From Chloracidobacterium sp. (GTDB lineage: Bacteria; Acidobacteriota; Blastocatellia; Pyrinomonadales; Pyrinomonadaceae), in the NCBI GenBank assembly GCA_016715795.1, contig JADJXP010000002.1, positions 62,001-126,000 on the forward strand: a stretch of 64,000 nt of DNA, written 5' to 3'. Position 1 is the first letter of the stretch; every line of letters starts with the position of its first letter. Made by a program: the position numbers and the translations under genes. This document shows positions 35,163 to 44,131 of the stretch, piece after piece. The notes beneath the pieces are model-generated. The model had not been told where the DNA came from, searched no databases, and saw only the letters and a list, made by a program, of their open reading frames with translations.

Positions 35163-36073
35163 AAGGCTACCAGATTTAAATAATCCCGTATAGCCTTTTC
35201 CGTCGCGAGCCAATTCCGCGACGGTTTGTAAGCATCAATCTTTCCGCTGCGTGCCAGCAGGCTCAAATATTCTTGTGACAGGTCGAATTTCTTCGCAAGT
35301 TCCGACAACAATATGTACTCGTCTTCGGGCCGGTAGCCTGCGGCTTCGAGGTAGATGTCCAGCGAGCGTTCGACGGCTTGGGCGACTACGAGCTCGAATG
35401 GCTGAAGGTTACCGTTGTTTGCAGCGTCCAGTGCCCGATAGTACTTCTTTCGGTCGTTGACCAGAATGATCGCGGGCGGGAAGCCGTTTCTCATCAGCAG
35501 CAAATTCATCAACAGTCTTGCGGTGCGGCCATTGCCGTCGTAGAACGGGTGGATCCAAACGAATCGATGATGAAAATATGCGGCGAGGCCGATGATGTCA
35601 GGTTTGCTTGTTCTTTTGGATATTTGGCTAAGAAGTTCACTGATGAGATCGCGAACTTTCAGATGGTTTGGCGGCACAAAGTTGGCGCCCAATATCCTGA
35701 CGCGGCCTGTTCGATATCGTCCGGCGAATTCTATCTCGACATTGTCCAATATAAGCCGATGAATTTCGAGTGTCTCTGCTTCGGTTATCGGCGTTCGCCG
35801 TTTCGCGATGGATTCGACAAACTCTATCGCTCGTTGATGGTTGTTTATCTCAAAATGCTCGCGCAGCGTCTTTCCGCTAATGGTCAGGCCCTGTTCGATC
35901 ACCAGGCGCGTCTCGCGTAGTGAAACGGTATTGCCTTCGATCGCGTTCGAATTGTAAGTCCATTCGACCGAAAGGTCCTGACGCAGACGCTCAAGGGCAA
36001 CCTTGGGCAATGGCCGAAGACCTGCCAAGGCTGCCTTCTTTTCTGCGATGCGTTTACGGATATCTTGTGGCAT
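35144..36073 (-). CDS. Fic-family protein, class II autoinhibited
   Basis: This 309-residue protein is predicted to transfer AMP (or another nucleotide group) to target proteins. The Fic core motif HPFYDGNGRTAR is at 175-186. The inhibitory helix is N-terminal, with (S/T)xxxE(G/N) seen as SNAIEG at 42-47, so the activity is held off until the helix moves. The C-terminal part (LSELAKKFDLSQEYLSLLA) is a winged-helix-like domain common in this architecture. No antitoxin gene is adjacent, as expected for a self-inhibited Fic protein. Confidence 0.92.
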   Translation of the reverse strand: MPQDIRKRIAEKKAALAGLRPLPKVALERLRQDLSVEWTYNSNAIEGNTVSLRETRLVIEQGLTISGKTLREHFEINNHQRAIEFVESIAKRRTPITEAETLEIHRLILDNVEIEFAGRYRTGRVRILGANFVPPNHLKVRDLISELLSQISKRTSKPDIIGLAAYFHHRFVWIHPFYDGNGRTARLLMNLLLMRNGFPPAIILVNDRKKYYRALDAANNGNLQPFELVVAQAVERSLDIYLEAAGYRPEDEYILLSELAKKFDLSQEYLSLLARSGKIDAYKPSRNWLATEKAIRDYLNLVAFQRLKE

Positions 36074-36121
36074 ATCGGATAGGGTCTATTATAGAGTTAT
36101 CCGATATTCTGCTGCAAGTAG

Positions 36122-37147
36122 TTATTTCAGGTGCTTACGCAGGAACGACACGATCTTCCAGCCGTCGTACCAGACGAATGGTTTTTCGCCGAGGGTGTAG
36201 TGGCCGCATGGGATGCGGACCTCGCTGTGGTTGATGTTGTGGCGACGGAGTTCGGCCATGATGTCGCGTGACAGGTTGACGGGGAAGCTGAGGTCGTAGA
36301 GGCCGTAGATGTATCGCTGCGGACGGGGCGTTTGGGCGGCGAGTTTCTCGATATAGCTCATCGGCGAGATGGGCAGCCAGTATTCGCGAAGCTCATCGAG
36401 CGTGAGATTGCCCTCGAGGCCCTCTTTGACGTGATACGTCGTAATGCCGTGCCAGACGACGTCCGCCGGGTAGCCGGATACGTGGTTAAACACGCCCGCA
36501 TCGATCCGCATATCGTGAACGAACACAAAAAAGCCCACGCACGAGCCAATGCTGGTGCCCAGGACGCCGATCTTTTCGTAGCCCTGCTGTTTTAGCCAAC
36601 TAACGGCGGAGCGCGCATCGACCACGGCCTGCCGCAGCGATTGCAGCGTGCGGCCGACGTTCGGGGCGACGAGGTAATCGGCACGCTCGCACTCGGGCGG
36701 ATTGCGGTTCTCGTGATACGGCATCGTCATCCGCAGGGCCGAGATGCCGACGCGGTTAAAGATCTTGGCGAGGTCAAAATACGTGCCGGTCTTTGCGTTC
36801 CAGTGCGGCAGGATGAGGACGGCGGTCTTGTTGCCTCTTGGGTTTGGAAAATAGTGCGCATAGACAGTGTTGTTCTCGGGTGAGGGCGTCTCGATGCCGC
36901 TGGTCCAGGTTACTTGTTCGCCGGAATTTGAAATTTGAGATTTAAAATTTGAAATTTCAGGAAGAAAGAAGAACTCGTCGCTGTTCACGACCGATTGCCT
37001 CGAATACTCGCTAAATACCTCTTTCGGCTCGTCGCCACTCGCGTGTTCGCCGATAAATTCCGTACCCCAGCCGAACGGGTGCACTACGCGATTGTCATCG
37101 CGCATCGCGTGGTCGCGTTCGAGGTTGTGCATGTATCTTTGCAGCAT
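36122..37147 (-). CDS. Alpha/beta hydrolase
   Basis: This 341-residue predicted serine hydrolase has a nucleophile elbow GTSIGSCVG, oxyanion-region PHWNAKTG, an acid region YGLYDLSFP and a terminal histidine in IPCGHYTLGEKP. The annotated start at 37147 lies inside a repeat island; ATG 37132 or 37105 (MRDDNRVVHPFGWG) are plausible true starts. Residues about 63-75 (PEISNFKSQISNSGE) come from a 35-bp island of 7-bp units inserted in the gene. It lies just after bshA on the same strand; a link to bacillithiol metabolism is not shown. Confidence 0.78.
   Translation of the reverse strand: MLQRYMHNLERDHAMRDDNRVVHPFGWGTEFIGEHASGDEPKEVFSEYSRQSVVNSDEFFFLPEISNFKSQISNSGEQVTWTSGIETPSPENNTVYAHYFPNPRGNKTAVLILPHWNAKTGTYFDLAKIFNRVGISALRMTMPYHENRNPPECERADYLVAPNVGRTLQSLRQAVVDARSAVSWLKQQGYEKIGVLGTSIGSCVGFFVFVHDMRIDAGVFNHVSGYPADVVWHGITTYHVKEGLEGNLTLDELREYWLPISPMSYIEKLAAQTPRPQRYIYGLYDLSFPVNLSRDIMAELRRHNINHSEVRIPCGHYTLGEKPFVWYDGWKIVSFLRKHLK
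36924..36958. repeat. Five-unit 7-bp island inside the hydrolase gene
   Basis: GAATTTG, AAATTTG, AGATTTA, AAATTTG and AAATTTC lie end to end, exactly 35 bp. On the minus strand they are read as part of the linker ISNFKSQISN in the hydrolase. The AT-rich island stands out from the GC-rich surroundings. Confidence 0.75.
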
Positions 37148-37213
37148 TCAGCAATCAGCGGTCAGCATCAGCGAGAGCATCTACCGACTGGTGACGGCTG
37201 ACAGCTGAGCGCT
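37143..37213. repeat. AGCNNTC heptamer island with inverted arms between bshA and the hydrolase
   Basis: AGCATTC, AGCAATC and AGCGGTC at 37143-37163 face GACGGCT, GACAGCT and GAGCGCT at 37193-37213, the same heptamer family on the other strand. The island covers the annotated start of the hydrolase and supplies the last residues of BshA (AQLSAVTSR). It is the same unit as the AGCAGTC repeats at the start of thiC. Confidence 0.7.
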
Positions 37214-38332
37214 ATTCACGACCTTTTCGTAGTAGGCGATGTATTGCGGGATGATCTTTGAGGTGGAATATCGCTGGACGGCGAGGTCGCGGCCGTGGGC
37301 GCCGAAGCTGCGGCGTAATTCCTCGTCATTTAGCAATTTGAGCGTGTCGGCGGACATTTTTTCTACGTCGCCGACGTTGCTGAGATAACCGCTTTCGCCG
37401 TCGGCCACGACCTCGGGAATGCCGCCGATGCGGGTCGCCACGACCGGTGCTTCGCAGGCCTGGGCTTCGAGGGCGGCAAGGCCGAAGGATTCTAGTTCGG
37501 ACGGCAGCAGAAATACGTCCGCGATGCCCATATAGTCCGCAATGTTTGCCTGTTTACCGACGTAAACCACATTGCCGTTCATGCCAAGCTGCTCGCCCCG
37601 ATACCGAACGGCCGACAACTCTGGGCCGTCGCCGACCATTATCAACCGGGCGTTGACGCCGTTCCCACGAACAATTGCGAGGATCTCGACGCAATCGACG
37701 GGGCGCTTGACGGCACGAAAGTTTGAGACGTGTACGAGCAGGCGTTCACCGTTGGGTGCCAGTTCATTCCTCAGCGGCGAATCATCCAGCCGCTTGTAAT
37801 GGTTCTGGCAGATAAAATTCGGTATCACCTCGATGTCGTCAAAATCGAATGTCTCGATCGTCGCCTGCTTGAGAAACTTCGAGACGGCCGTCACGCCGTC
37901 AGATTGCTGCAGGCCGTAGCGAGTGATCGGCAGATACGACCTGTCAGCGCCGACCAGCGTGATGTCAGTGCCGTGCAGCGTTGTAATGACGGGCACATAG
38001 CGTTTCTCCTTGATCGATTCGCGGGCGAGTATCGCTGAGATCGAATGCGGTATCGCGTAGTGAACGTGCAGCAGATCGAGCTTTTCGGCGCGGGCGACGG
38101 TTGCCATTTTGGTCGCGAGAGCAAGGTCGTACGGCTGGTGCTCAAAGAGCGGATACGACATCATCTCGACCTCGTGAAAGTGAATTCGCTCATGCGGTTC
38201 GCTTAGCCGCATCGGCATCACCGACGAGATGAAATGCACGTTATGCCCGCGATCGGCCAGATCACGACCCAACTCAGAGCCCACAATGCCGCTCCCGCCG
38301 TAAGTCGGATAGACCGTGATGCCGATATTCAT
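37181..38332 (-). CDS. bshA: N-acetyl-alpha-D-glucosaminyl L-malate synthase BshA
   Basis: BshA is the GT4-family enzyme that joins UDP-GlcNAc and L-malate in the first step of bacillithiol synthesis. MNIGITVYPTYGGSGIVGSE is the family N-terminus, and ATG 38332 is chosen for this reason. HVHYAIPHSISA, TTLHGTDITLVG, VSNFRAVKRP and the sugar-nucleotide site ELESFGLAALEAQACEAPVV follow. The last nine residues come from a repeat island and look like a recent extension. BshB and BshC are not in the window. Confidence 0.92.
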   Translation of the reverse strand: MNIGITVYPTYGGSGIVGSELGRDLADRGHNVHFISSVMPMRLSEPHERIHFHEVEMMSYPLFEHQPYDLALATKMATVARAEKLDLLHVHYAIPHSISAILARESIKEKRYVPVITTLHGTDITLVGADRSYLPITRYGLQQSDGVTAVSKFLKQATIETFDFDDIEVIPNFICQNHYKRLDDSPLRNELAPNGERLLVHVSNFRAVKRPVDCVEILAIVRGNGVNARLIMVGDGPELSAVRYRGEQLGMNGNVVYVGKQANIADYMGIADVFLLPSELESFGLAALEAQACEAPVVATRIGGIPEVVADGESGYLSNVGDVEKMSADTLKLLNDEELRRSFGAHGRDLAVQRYSTSKIIPQYIAYYEKVVNSAQLSAVTSR

Positions 38333-38412
38333 AGCGCAAATCGTAACAGATATTGTTACAAAAGAAAAGCAGGGCGGTGAACCGCCCCGCAAGTGTTTTT
38401 TCGGAAACCAAT

Positions 38413-40812
38413 CTATGGAAGATATGCGGCCGGGACCGGCATATCGCCCGCCGTGCCGAACTGCGAGGACGAAACGCCGCCGTCGCCGCTTCTGACGGTC
38501 CACCATGTGCCGTTGCGAAAGACTGAAATGTCGGTACGCCCGTCATTGTCGTAATCCGCGGGTGTCGGCCGGTCGCCGGCAATGCCCCATTGCTCGATGC
38601 GGGCGGCGCCGTTCGTGGTCTTCAGGATGTACCACGTTCCGTTGCGGAACACAGCGAGATCGGCCCTGCTGTCGCCGTCGTAATCGCCGGGCACGGGAAC
38701 GTCGCCCGCGACGCCGAACTGCAGGATGCGAAGCCCGACGGTCGAGAGGAGTTGATACCATGTTCCGTTGCGAAACACCGTGATGTCCGACTTGCCGTCG
38801 GCATCGAAATCGCCGAGCAGCGGTGCGTCGCCATTTGCGCCGAACTGGTTTTGGGTGAACTGTCCGTCGCGACTGCGGATCGCATACCATGTGCCATTCG
38901 ATGGCCGGAACACGGCTATGTCGGCGCGGCCGTCGCCGTCAAAGTCGCCCGGCCTCGGCAGGTCGCCCGCAGTTCCGAAGAACTCGGTCCGCAGCGTGCC
39001 GGTGCCGCTCTGCTTGATGTACCACGCGCCGTTTCGGAAAACGGCGATGTCGGTCTTGCCGTCGCCGTTGAAATCGGCGGGTGCGAGCCGGTCAGCGGCA
39101 AGTCCCCAATTCTCGGCCGAGAAGGCGTTTGAGGACGAATTCTGCTGATACCACATGCCATCGGCCGGGCGATAGACCGCAATCTCGGCCTTGCCGTCAT
39201 TCGTAAAATCGGCCTGAATGCCGCTGACGCTCGTCGTATTCTGCTGCGTAACGATGCCCCAGCAGGGGAACGGGCCAATGTTGCACGGGTCGCCATAACC
39301 GACGAAGTTTAGGCGGCCATTCGGCCTCAAGAGAGTGGCACCGATGACGTAATTGCGCGTTTGCCCATTCGGAAACAGGGCCATCGGGCCGCTGCGGCCA
39401 CGCTCGCCGAGCGCGTCGTTCCAACTCTCGTTGCCAAATGACTGGTCGGCCGAGCCGTCTGGATTGAATCGCAGAACGCTGTAAGGATGATAGTTATCAC
39501 GGCCGACGATCTTGCCGTTGGGCATGATCGCATCGATCAGGAACAACGGCCGCTGTGCTGATGCCGTGGGCGGCGTCAGGTACTCGGTAAAGCCGTTGTT
39601 CGAGAACGACGTGTCGGGCGTCAGGGTGCTGAGATGAAATCGCCCGAGCACGGCCTTGTCGGCGTTCGAGCCCGAGATGAGCACCTTGCCGCCGCCGACC
39701 ACTTTCGCAGTGTAACTCGAATTGGCGCCAAAGCCGCTGATGTTAGCATGTGACAGTGTTTGATTCGTCTCGAGGATGCCGTTTGCCGACCAGCGGGTGA
39801 CGGCGAATTTTGAACGCAGCAGGCATTGCCCGCCAGTTGTGTCGTTGTCGCCGTCGCTGCCGAGGCCGAGGATCTTGCCGTCCTCCAGCAGCGTCAGGCC
39901 GACGAGACGGCGTTCGGTCCAGCAAGGATTCGATCCGCTCCCGGCGGCCGAGCCGACGTAACGTGCGACGCCGTTTACGCCAAAGTTCTGGTCGGGCGTG
40001 CCGTTGGGATTGAGCCGGATTAGAAATCCGCTCCAGCCGCGGACGGAGAAGGTCGAGAAATAGTCACGTGTCTGGCCTGCGAGAAGTATCTGCCCGTCCG
40101 GCTCGATGACAATGTCATTGATGGTGCCGCCCGTGCCAAAAACAGCGCCGTCACCGATCGCGCCCGTCTGGAACAGCATTCGCCCCTGACCGATCAGCCA
40201 TTGTTGCTGATTGACCCCGCCGACCTGTGCCGTAATTACAAGATTGTTGCCAAATGTCGTGTCCACGGAGCCATTCGCATTGAGGCGGATCAGACAGGCA
40301 TCCGTCCCAAATCCGTTAAGTCCAGGCGGGGCATCGACTATGCACTGACCGCCGATCAGTATCTTGCCGTCGGGCTGGACGGCGAGCTTCGATGGCAGCT
40401 CGACCGACAGGCCGTTCGCCGGGTCAAAGTGGCTGCCGGCCGTCCTTTGGAAGAAGTTGACGATCGCGATGCCGCCGGTGCCAAAGCTCGTATCAACTGC
40501 TCCGCCCGGCGTGTATTTCTTTACATAGAAGAAATCGGGCGATGAGCCCTGATACATGCGGCCGCCCGCGATGATCGAGCCGTCCGGCAGCAGCTGGGCC
40601 GTATAGAGCTGAGTGACCTCGCCCGTCAGTTCGGGAACGATGTCTCCGGGATCGGTCGTGTATCCGTTCGTTGCTCCGAACGTGCGGTCGTAGTCGCCGT
40701 TGTATGTGAACTGTGCTGCCGCGACGATCGCGGTCATTGCCGTGATCATGAGCCCGCCCGCAATGTTCTTGAATATTGTCGAGAGTCGTTTTGACTCGGT
40801 ATTGCTCTTCAT
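38413..40812 (-). CDS. Secreted delta-60 / FG-GAP repeat protein
   Basis: This 799-residue exported protein starts at ATG 40812, where GGAGG lies at a good distance. After a signal peptide ending near AIVAAAQ the N-terminal half has delta-60-type repeats (VDTSFGTGG, VQPDGKILIGGQC, DTTFGNN, DQNFGVNG, DQSFGNE). The C-terminal 250 residues are six or seven FG-GAP/VCBS-like repeats of about 49 residues with DFNGDGKTDIAVFRNGAWY-type calcium-binding loops. Likely a cell-surface beta-propeller plus adhesin-like protein. No enzymatic role is visible. It is divergent from the ECF sigma gene. Confidence 0.88.
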   Translation of the reverse strand: MKSNTESKRLSTIFKNIAGGLMITAMTAIVAAAQFTYNGDYDRTFGATNGYTTDPGDIVPELTGEVTQLYTAQLLPDGSIIAGGRMYQGSSPDFFYVKKYTPGGAVDTSFGTGGIAIVNFFQRTAGSHFDPANGLSVELPSKLAVQPDGKILIGGQCIVDAPPGLNGFGTDACLIRLNANGSVDTTFGNNLVITAQVGGVNQQQWLIGQGRMLFQTGAIGDGAVFGTGGTINDIVIEPDGQILLAGQTRDYFSTFSVRGWSGFLIRLNPNGTPDQNFGVNGVARYVGSAAGSGSNPCWTERRLVGLTLLEDGKILGLGSDGDNDTTGGQCLLRSKFAVTRWSANGILETNQTLSHANISGFGANSSYTAKVVGGGKVLISGSNADKAVLGRFHLSTLTPDTSFSNNGFTEYLTPPTASAQRPLFLIDAIMPNGKIVGRDNYHPYSVLRFNPDGSADQSFGNESWNDALGERGRSGPMALFPNGQTRNYVIGATLLRPNGRLNFVGYGDPCNIGPFPCWGIVTQQNTTSVSGIQADFTNDGKAEIAVYRPADGMWYQQNSSSNAFSAENWGLAADRLAPADFNGDGKTDIAVFRNGAWYIKQSGTGTLRTEFFGTAGDLPRPGDFDGDGRADIAVFRPSNGTWYAIRSRDGQFTQNQFGANGDAPLLGDFDADGKSDITVFRNGTWYQLLSTVGLRILQFGVAGDVPVPGDYDGDSRADLAVFRNGTWYILKTTNGAARIEQWGIAGDRPTPADYDNDGRTDISVFRNGTWWTVRSGDGGVSSSQFGTAGDMPVPAAYLP

Positions 40813-40918
40813 TGTTTTGCCTCCGCAGGAATGTTTCCTTCGACCGATAAGGCGATGGCAGGTGCGGGAAAGGGACATGCGTTGCAAGAAAAAAAAGGTT
40901 GTCAGCCGAAATGCCGTG

Positions 40919-40944
40919 TATAATCAGTGAAAACCTGTAAGGAG
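40919..40944 (+). promoter_or_regulatory. -10 box and ribosome-binding site of the ECF sigma gene
   Basis: A perfect TATAAT lies at 40919-40924, with AGGTTG 17 bp upstream as a weak -35. AAGGAG at 40939-40944 is only two bases from the ATG at 40947. The context GTGTATAATC is shared with the candidate box at 3211, so the -10 box may be favoured by this genome. Confidence 0.45.
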
Positions 40945-40946
40945 CG

Positions 40947-41504
40947 ATGAACGAGCGATCGGATGTCACTGACATACTCGGCAAAATAGGTGCCGGTGAT
41001 GAAAGCGCGCCCGAGCGCCTGTTGGAGATCGTTTATGACGATCTCAGGCGGTTGGCCGGTGCGTACTTCAAGAACGAACGCTCAGGCCACACGCTGCAGC
41101 CGACAGCGCTGGTGCACGAGGCGTATATGCGGCTCGTGAACTGGGACAATGTCAGTTGGCAGAACCGCGCACACTTCTTTGCCGTCGCGGCGCAAGTGAT
41201 GCGGCATATCCTTATCGATCACGCCCGCGGCAAGGGCTCTCAGCGGCGCTATGGCGGCGAACGTGTCTTGCTTTCCGAGGCCGACAGGCTGGCCGAGAGT
41301 ACCGAGATCGACGTGCTCCGGCTGGAAGAAGCGCTTCAGGAATTAGCGAAGGCCGATGCGCGACAGGCGAGGATAGTGGAGATGCGCTTCTTTGGCGGGC
41401 TCTCGAATGTCGAGGCCGGGCATGTGCTGGGAATCTCGGAACGCACCGTCAAGCGCGAGTGGGCGTTTGCAAAGGCATGGCTTCGGCGCGAACTGAAACG
41501 TTAG
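40947..41504 (+). CDS. ECF sigma factor (TIGR02999 type)
   Basis: This 185-residue extracytoplasmic-function sigma factor is of the subgroup often found next to Ser/Thr kinases in Acidobacteria and Planctomycetes. Region 2 covers LLEIVYDDLRRLAGAYFKN and QPTALVHEAYMRLVNW, then HFFAVAAQVMRHILIDHAR. Region 4 contains RIVEMRFFGGLSNVEAGHVL and the recognition helix GISERTVKREWAFAKAWL. It is followed after two bases by the kinase gene, so the kinase rather than an anti-sigma factor is the likely regulator. Confidence 0.93.
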   Translation: MNERSDVTDILGKIGAGDESAPERLLEIVYDDLRRLAGAYFKNERSGHTLQPTALVHEAYMRLVNWDNVSWQNRAHFFAVAAQVMRHILIDHARGKGSQRRYGGERVLLSEADRLAESTEIDVLRLEEALQELAKADARQARIVEMRFFGGLSNVEAGHVLGISERTVKREWAFAKAWLRRELKR

Positions 41505-41506
41505 TT

Positions 41507-43213
41507 ATGGGCCGCTCTGACTGGGAACGTGTCAAAGAGATATTCGTCGAGGCGGGCGAACTCGCGCCGGACGGGCGTGTGGCTTTTCTCGATGAGGCGT
41601 GCGGAGGCGACGCGGAATTGCGCTCAGAGGTCGAGTCGCTGCTGGCCGAGCACGACGAGGCGGACGACAGTTTTGAACGCAACGCCGTCGATCTGACGGC
41701 GGCGATAAAGGGCGACAGAGAGAAATACGCCGGACGGCAATTCGGGCATTTTGAGATCATTAGCGAGCTTGGGGCGGGCGGGATGGGCACCGTGTTTCTC
41801 GCCAAGCGGTCGGATGGCGAGTTTGACCAGCAGATCGCCCTCAAGGTCATCCGAAATACGATCATCGACGCCGAGACGGAGCGGCGTTTTCGGCGCGAGC
41901 GGCAGATACTCGCCGACCTGAATCATCCCAACATCGCAAAGCTGATCGACGGCGGCGTGTCCGACGACGGCGAGCCATTCCTCGCGATGGAATACGTCGA
42001 GGGCCGGTCGCTGATCGAATCTTGCGACAACGCGGGCCTCGATGTCACGGCTCGATTGCGGTTGTTCACGCGTATCTGCTCGGCGGTCAGCTATGCTCAC
42101 CAGAACCTCGTCGTCCACCGTGACATCAAGCCCGGCAACATTCTTGTCACCGCGAACGGCGAGCCAAAACTGCTCGATTTTGGCCTGGCAAAGATCGTCG
42201 ATCAGAACATTTTTGAGGCTGAAACGACGGCGACCGTGAACCGCGCGTTCACACCCGCATATGCCAGCCCTGAGCAGTTTCTCGGCAAGCATGTGACGAC
42301 GCGCAGCGATGTCTATTCGCTCGGCGTTGTCCTGTTCGAACTACTGACGGGCCGGAAGCCTTATGATTTTGACGGCCGCAGCCTCGACGAGATCATCAGG
42401 ACGATGTCCGACAGCGAACCGCCGAGGCCGAGCGACCTTGGGGAGTTCGGCGGTGACCGAGGCCCGACTCTCAAGGGGGATCTCGACAACATCGTTCTCA
42501 AAGCAATTCAGAAGGACGAGACGCAGCGTTATTCATCGGTCGATGAGCTGACGAATGATATTGAGCGTTACCTCGCCGGGCGGCCCGTTTCGGCACGGCC
42601 CGCCACAATCACTTATCGTGCCGCTAAGTTCTTTCGTCGCAATAGAATAGCGGTCTCAGCGGCGGCGGCAGTGCTCATCGCATTGATACTCGGCCTCGTC
42701 GTCACGCTGTGGCAATACAATGTTGCTCGGCGAGAGCGCGACCTTGCCGAACAGCGGTTCAATGACGTGCGGCGGCTGTCGAATTCGCTCCTTTTCGAGA
42801 TCGCACCCGAGATCGAATCGCTGCCCGGCTCGCTTGCCGCACGCGAGATCATTCTAAAACGGGCCGTTGAATACCTCGACAGTCTCGCTTCGCAATCACA
42901 GAACGACCTGCAATTACAGGCCGAGCTTGCCTCCGCATATCAAAAGATCGGCGACCTGCAAGGCAATCCGGCGAACCCGAACTTCATCATGTTGGCCGAT
43001 GCGATCGGCAGCTATGAAAAAGCTTTGGCGATACGAAAGGCAATTCTCAATGAGACTCCGAACGACAACGATTTGCGCTGGCGAACAGCCGAGAACCATC
43101 GCCTGCTTGGGCGCGTGCTGGCAGAGACAAACGATTACGACGGCGAGCAATCGCATATGCTCGCAGCGCGTCAGATGCTCGAAGAATTGCTTGCTCGCGA
43201 CAATTCAGACTAG
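41507..43213 (+). CDS. Membrane Ser/Thr protein kinase, C-terminally truncated by an amber stop
   Basis: This is a eukaryotic-type kinase of 568 residues as read. ATG 41507 is chosen; the longer upstream frame is the sigma gene. Residues 1-70 are a helical N-terminal segment common in kinases linked to ECF sigma factors. The kinase domain has GAGGMGTVF at 89-97, the ATP-binding Lys in ALKV at 113, HRDIKPGN at 204-211 and DFG at 224-226. One transmembrane helix lies near residue 380, followed by a TPR-like tail. The frame is stopped by TAG at 43211-43213, but the same frame continues as TPR sequence to 44131. Confidence 0.9.
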   Translation: MGRSDWERVKEIFVEAGELAPDGRVAFLDEACGGDAELRSEVESLLAEHDEADDSFERNAVDLTAAIKGDREKYAGRQFGHFEIISELGAGGMGTVFLAKRSDGEFDQQIALKVIRNTIIDAETERRFRRERQILADLNHPNIAKLIDGGVSDDGEPFLAMEYVEGRSLIESCDNAGLDVTARLRLFTRICSAVSYAHQNLVVHRDIKPGNILVTANGEPKLLDFGLAKIVDQNIFEAETTATVNRAFTPAYASPEQFLGKHVTTRSDVYSLGVVLFELLTGRKPYDFDGRSLDEIIRTMSDSEPPRPSDLGEFGGDRGPTLKGDLDNIVLKAIQKDETQRYSSVDELTNDIERYLAGRPVSARPATITYRAAKFFRRNRIAVSAAAAVLIALILGLVVTLWQYNVARRERDLAEQRFNDVRRLSNSLLFEIAPEIESLPGSLAAREIILKRAVEYLDSLASQSQNDLQLQAELASAYQKIGDLQGNPANPNFIMLADAIGSYEKALAIRKAILNETPNDNDLRWRTAENHRLLGRVLAETNDYDGEQSHMLAARQMLEELLARDNSD

Positions 43214-44131
43214 GTTGCATTCTCGCTCGCGCAGACAAACTACGACGCCGGCGTCGGGCAGACGAGTCTGAGTGCATACGGTAAGGCCATACCGTTCTAC
43301 GACTCGGCCATTGCTATTCTCGAACCGCGCAATTCGCCCGAATCACGTCGACTGCTAGGGACCTGCTACGCGCAAAAGGCATATTCGCTTTCCTGGGAAT
43401 CGAAGCAGGAACAGGCCGAGAGCGAGATGACGCGGGCCGTTGAGACGCTCGAACGCTTGGCCGCTGAATCGCCTGAAGATGGCGTTACGCAGGATGCGAT
43501 GTGGCTGACGTACTGGTTGGCGGGCAATATCAACGAGGAGATCGACAACCCGAGGTTCTATCGTTTTCAGGAAAAGGCGGCACGAATGGCGCGTGACGCG
43601 GTGGCTAGAGATGCTTCCGATATCCGTGCAAAACAACGGCTTGCGAAATCGCTTTCGCACCTCGGCCAGGCCGCGAACAACATCGGCCGCCCCGCCGAGG
43701 CCCTTGCACACCTCGAAGAATCAAGCCGTCTCTACCAGGTGATTATCGAAACCGAAACTCGCAACGGACGCCTAAAAGCCGACCTTGCCGCATCGCTTCT
43801 CAGGCTTGCTAATACCAAGAAGAAGATGGGTCAACTCGCGCCTGCGCTTGACACATTCAAACAGGCCGTCGCGATCTATGTGGCGGTCAACGGGCAGTTC
43901 CCGAACGACAAGCGAACAAAGAATAACCTCGCAACAGCATATGGTGAGGTCGGCAAGCTGTATGAGGCCAATCCGGCGAAGTTCAGAAACGCACTGCGAT
44001 CGGCCGGTGAGAACTACCGCCGAGCTCTCGATCTAATGCTCGAGATGCAGGCGCAGCAGAACATCCTTTCGGAATACGACCTCGAATTCCTCGAAGAAAT
44101 GCGTGCCGCCGTCGAGAAATTCACAGCCTGA
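43214..44131 (+). pseudogene. C-terminal TPR half of the kinase, after an in-frame amber codon
   Basis: The frame after the TAG at 43211-43213 is open for another 305 codons without a shift: VAFSLAQTNYDAGV, PFYDSAIAILEPRN, RLAKSLSHLGQAANNIGR and FLEEMRAAVEKFTA. These are TPR-like helix pairs of the same type as those before the stop. A late restart at ATG 43427 would make a 234-residue protein without a signal or kinase. So this is either a one-codon nonsense mutation, readthrough, or a sequencing error. It ends exactly where the converging dehydrogenase gene ends. Confidence 0.85.

Noticed and set aside
41156..41506. Upstream extension of the kinase frame
   Set aside because: This part is the sigma-factor gene read in another frame; the kinase family N-terminus begins at 41507.
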